Shown one piece after another: positions 63,801-64,000 of a DNA stretch of 64,000 nucleotides. The notes below the pieces were generated by a model, which saw only the letters and a program-made list of their open reading frames with translations, made no database searches and was not told the DNA's origin. Each line of letters begins with the position of its first letter. The first letter of the stretch is position 1. Origin of the DNA: Isochrysis galbana. Taxonomy: Eukaryota; Haptophyta; Isochrysidales; Isochrysidaceae. The position numbers and the translations under genes were made by a program. The stretch covers positions 7,858,550 through 7,922,549 of the forward strand of contig CM030931.1 in NCBI GenBank assembly GCA_018136815.1, written 5' to 3'.

Positions 63801-64000
63801 AGCTCCCAAATGATGGCCCTTCACGTACGGCTGGGAATGCGCAAAGGGCCAACGCTGGCTGTGATACTGAATGGCACGTCGGCCAATCTCCACGCCACGG
63901 AGGCCCGTATAGCGTGGACACTTGCACGTATTCTCATTTTGGTGTGACGGATTACGGCGAGGCCGCCTGGTCTCGGGCGCAAGTCGATGGCACGGGATCG
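60804..64000 (+). CDS. FAN1: FAN1-like structure-specific nuclease, 5' part (3' end outside window)
   Basis: FAN1 is a nuclear 5'-flap/interstrand-crosslink repair nuclease. Exon 1 is 60804-63578 and exon 2 starts at 63728 (donor GTAAGC, acceptor CTCTTAG) and runs off the window. The start MPPRKRSRAAPPPASS is preferred, though the frame is open to an ATG at 60669. A UBZ4-type zinc finger follows at once: VECPVCSASVPAAIINAHLD, with Cys-Cys-His and a final His in place of Cys. After a long disordered Ser-rich stretch come a SAP-like segment (LLAPLSRLTMRQLRDLHSRY), a CVRLAPPAVASL block and a helical-repeat block (GRAAAWLTLAQQLQADGKKL) seen in FAN1, then PPRRWKKPRVAELPSAPEV and VVVSARFLPAEP. The VRR-nuclease core would lie beyond the edge, so activity cannot be judged here. 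Confidence 0.85.

Overview
This window is nuclear DNA from a eukaryotic microalga. The evidence is GT-AG introns of about 78-200 bp, a GC-rich composition, no operons, and many interspersed retroelements. Several predicted proteins start with a signal-peptide-like leader followed by a Ser/Ala/Arg-rich stretch, as in plastid-targeted proteins of algae with a secondary red plastid. A secreted Pro-rich protein with repeated Cys-x-Asp-Pro-x-Ala-x-Asn-Tyr units and the style of the copia element fit a haptophyte or a related chromist. That placement is inference; no rRNA or organelle marker is present. Exon structures below were worked out by eye from splice sites, reading phase and family motifs.

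Genes, left to right: the 3' part of an aldehyde dehydrogenase (3-841); a very large secreted, membrane-anchored Pro-rich repeat protein (2084-7612); a hypothetical membrane protein (12269-13372, minus); a PhyH-type Fe(II)/2-oxoglutarate dioxygenase with a leader (15431-16387, minus); an LRR protein kinase in six exons (26040-28126); a small Cys-bearing secreted protein just after an LTR (31827-32230); a Cys-containing LRR protein (32740-34246); a head-to-head pair of hypothetical membrane proteins (36451-37065 minus, 37342-38310 plus); a coiled-coil protein (43051-44378); a small leader-bearing protein (45929-46483); a plastid-type signal peptidase I (50672-51986); an alpha/beta hydrolase (53223-54750); a phosphatidylinositol-phosphate kinase (55671-57181); and a FAN1-like nuclease running off the right edge (60804-64000).

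Mobile DNA fills most of the rest. One Ty1/copia element (20126-25870) is complete, with apparently identical 186-bp LTRs and a 5-bp duplication, but its reverse transcriptase box reads YVDN rather than YVDD. Decayed pieces of gypsy, a second copia, hAT and LINE elements and a 1.6-kb solo LTR also occur.

The most striking content is a set of non-coding GC-rich elements in three families, called A, B and F here, each about 760-930 bp where complete. They share a layout: an AT-rich 5' end, then CCATGG or ATGG next to a G-run/C-run hairpin, a GC-rich body with a GCGCGC(C)ATGG core, and an AT/T-rich 3' tail. Five copies are flanked by direct repeats of 11-17 bp, and some are 5'-truncated, as expected for LINE-dependent retroposition. 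One A copy has jumped into a gypsy integrase gene, and one B copy hosts a nested DNA transposon (family D).

The genes appear to act independently. The common thread is targeting to membranes or plastids, and dense nesting of young and old mobile elements between genes.
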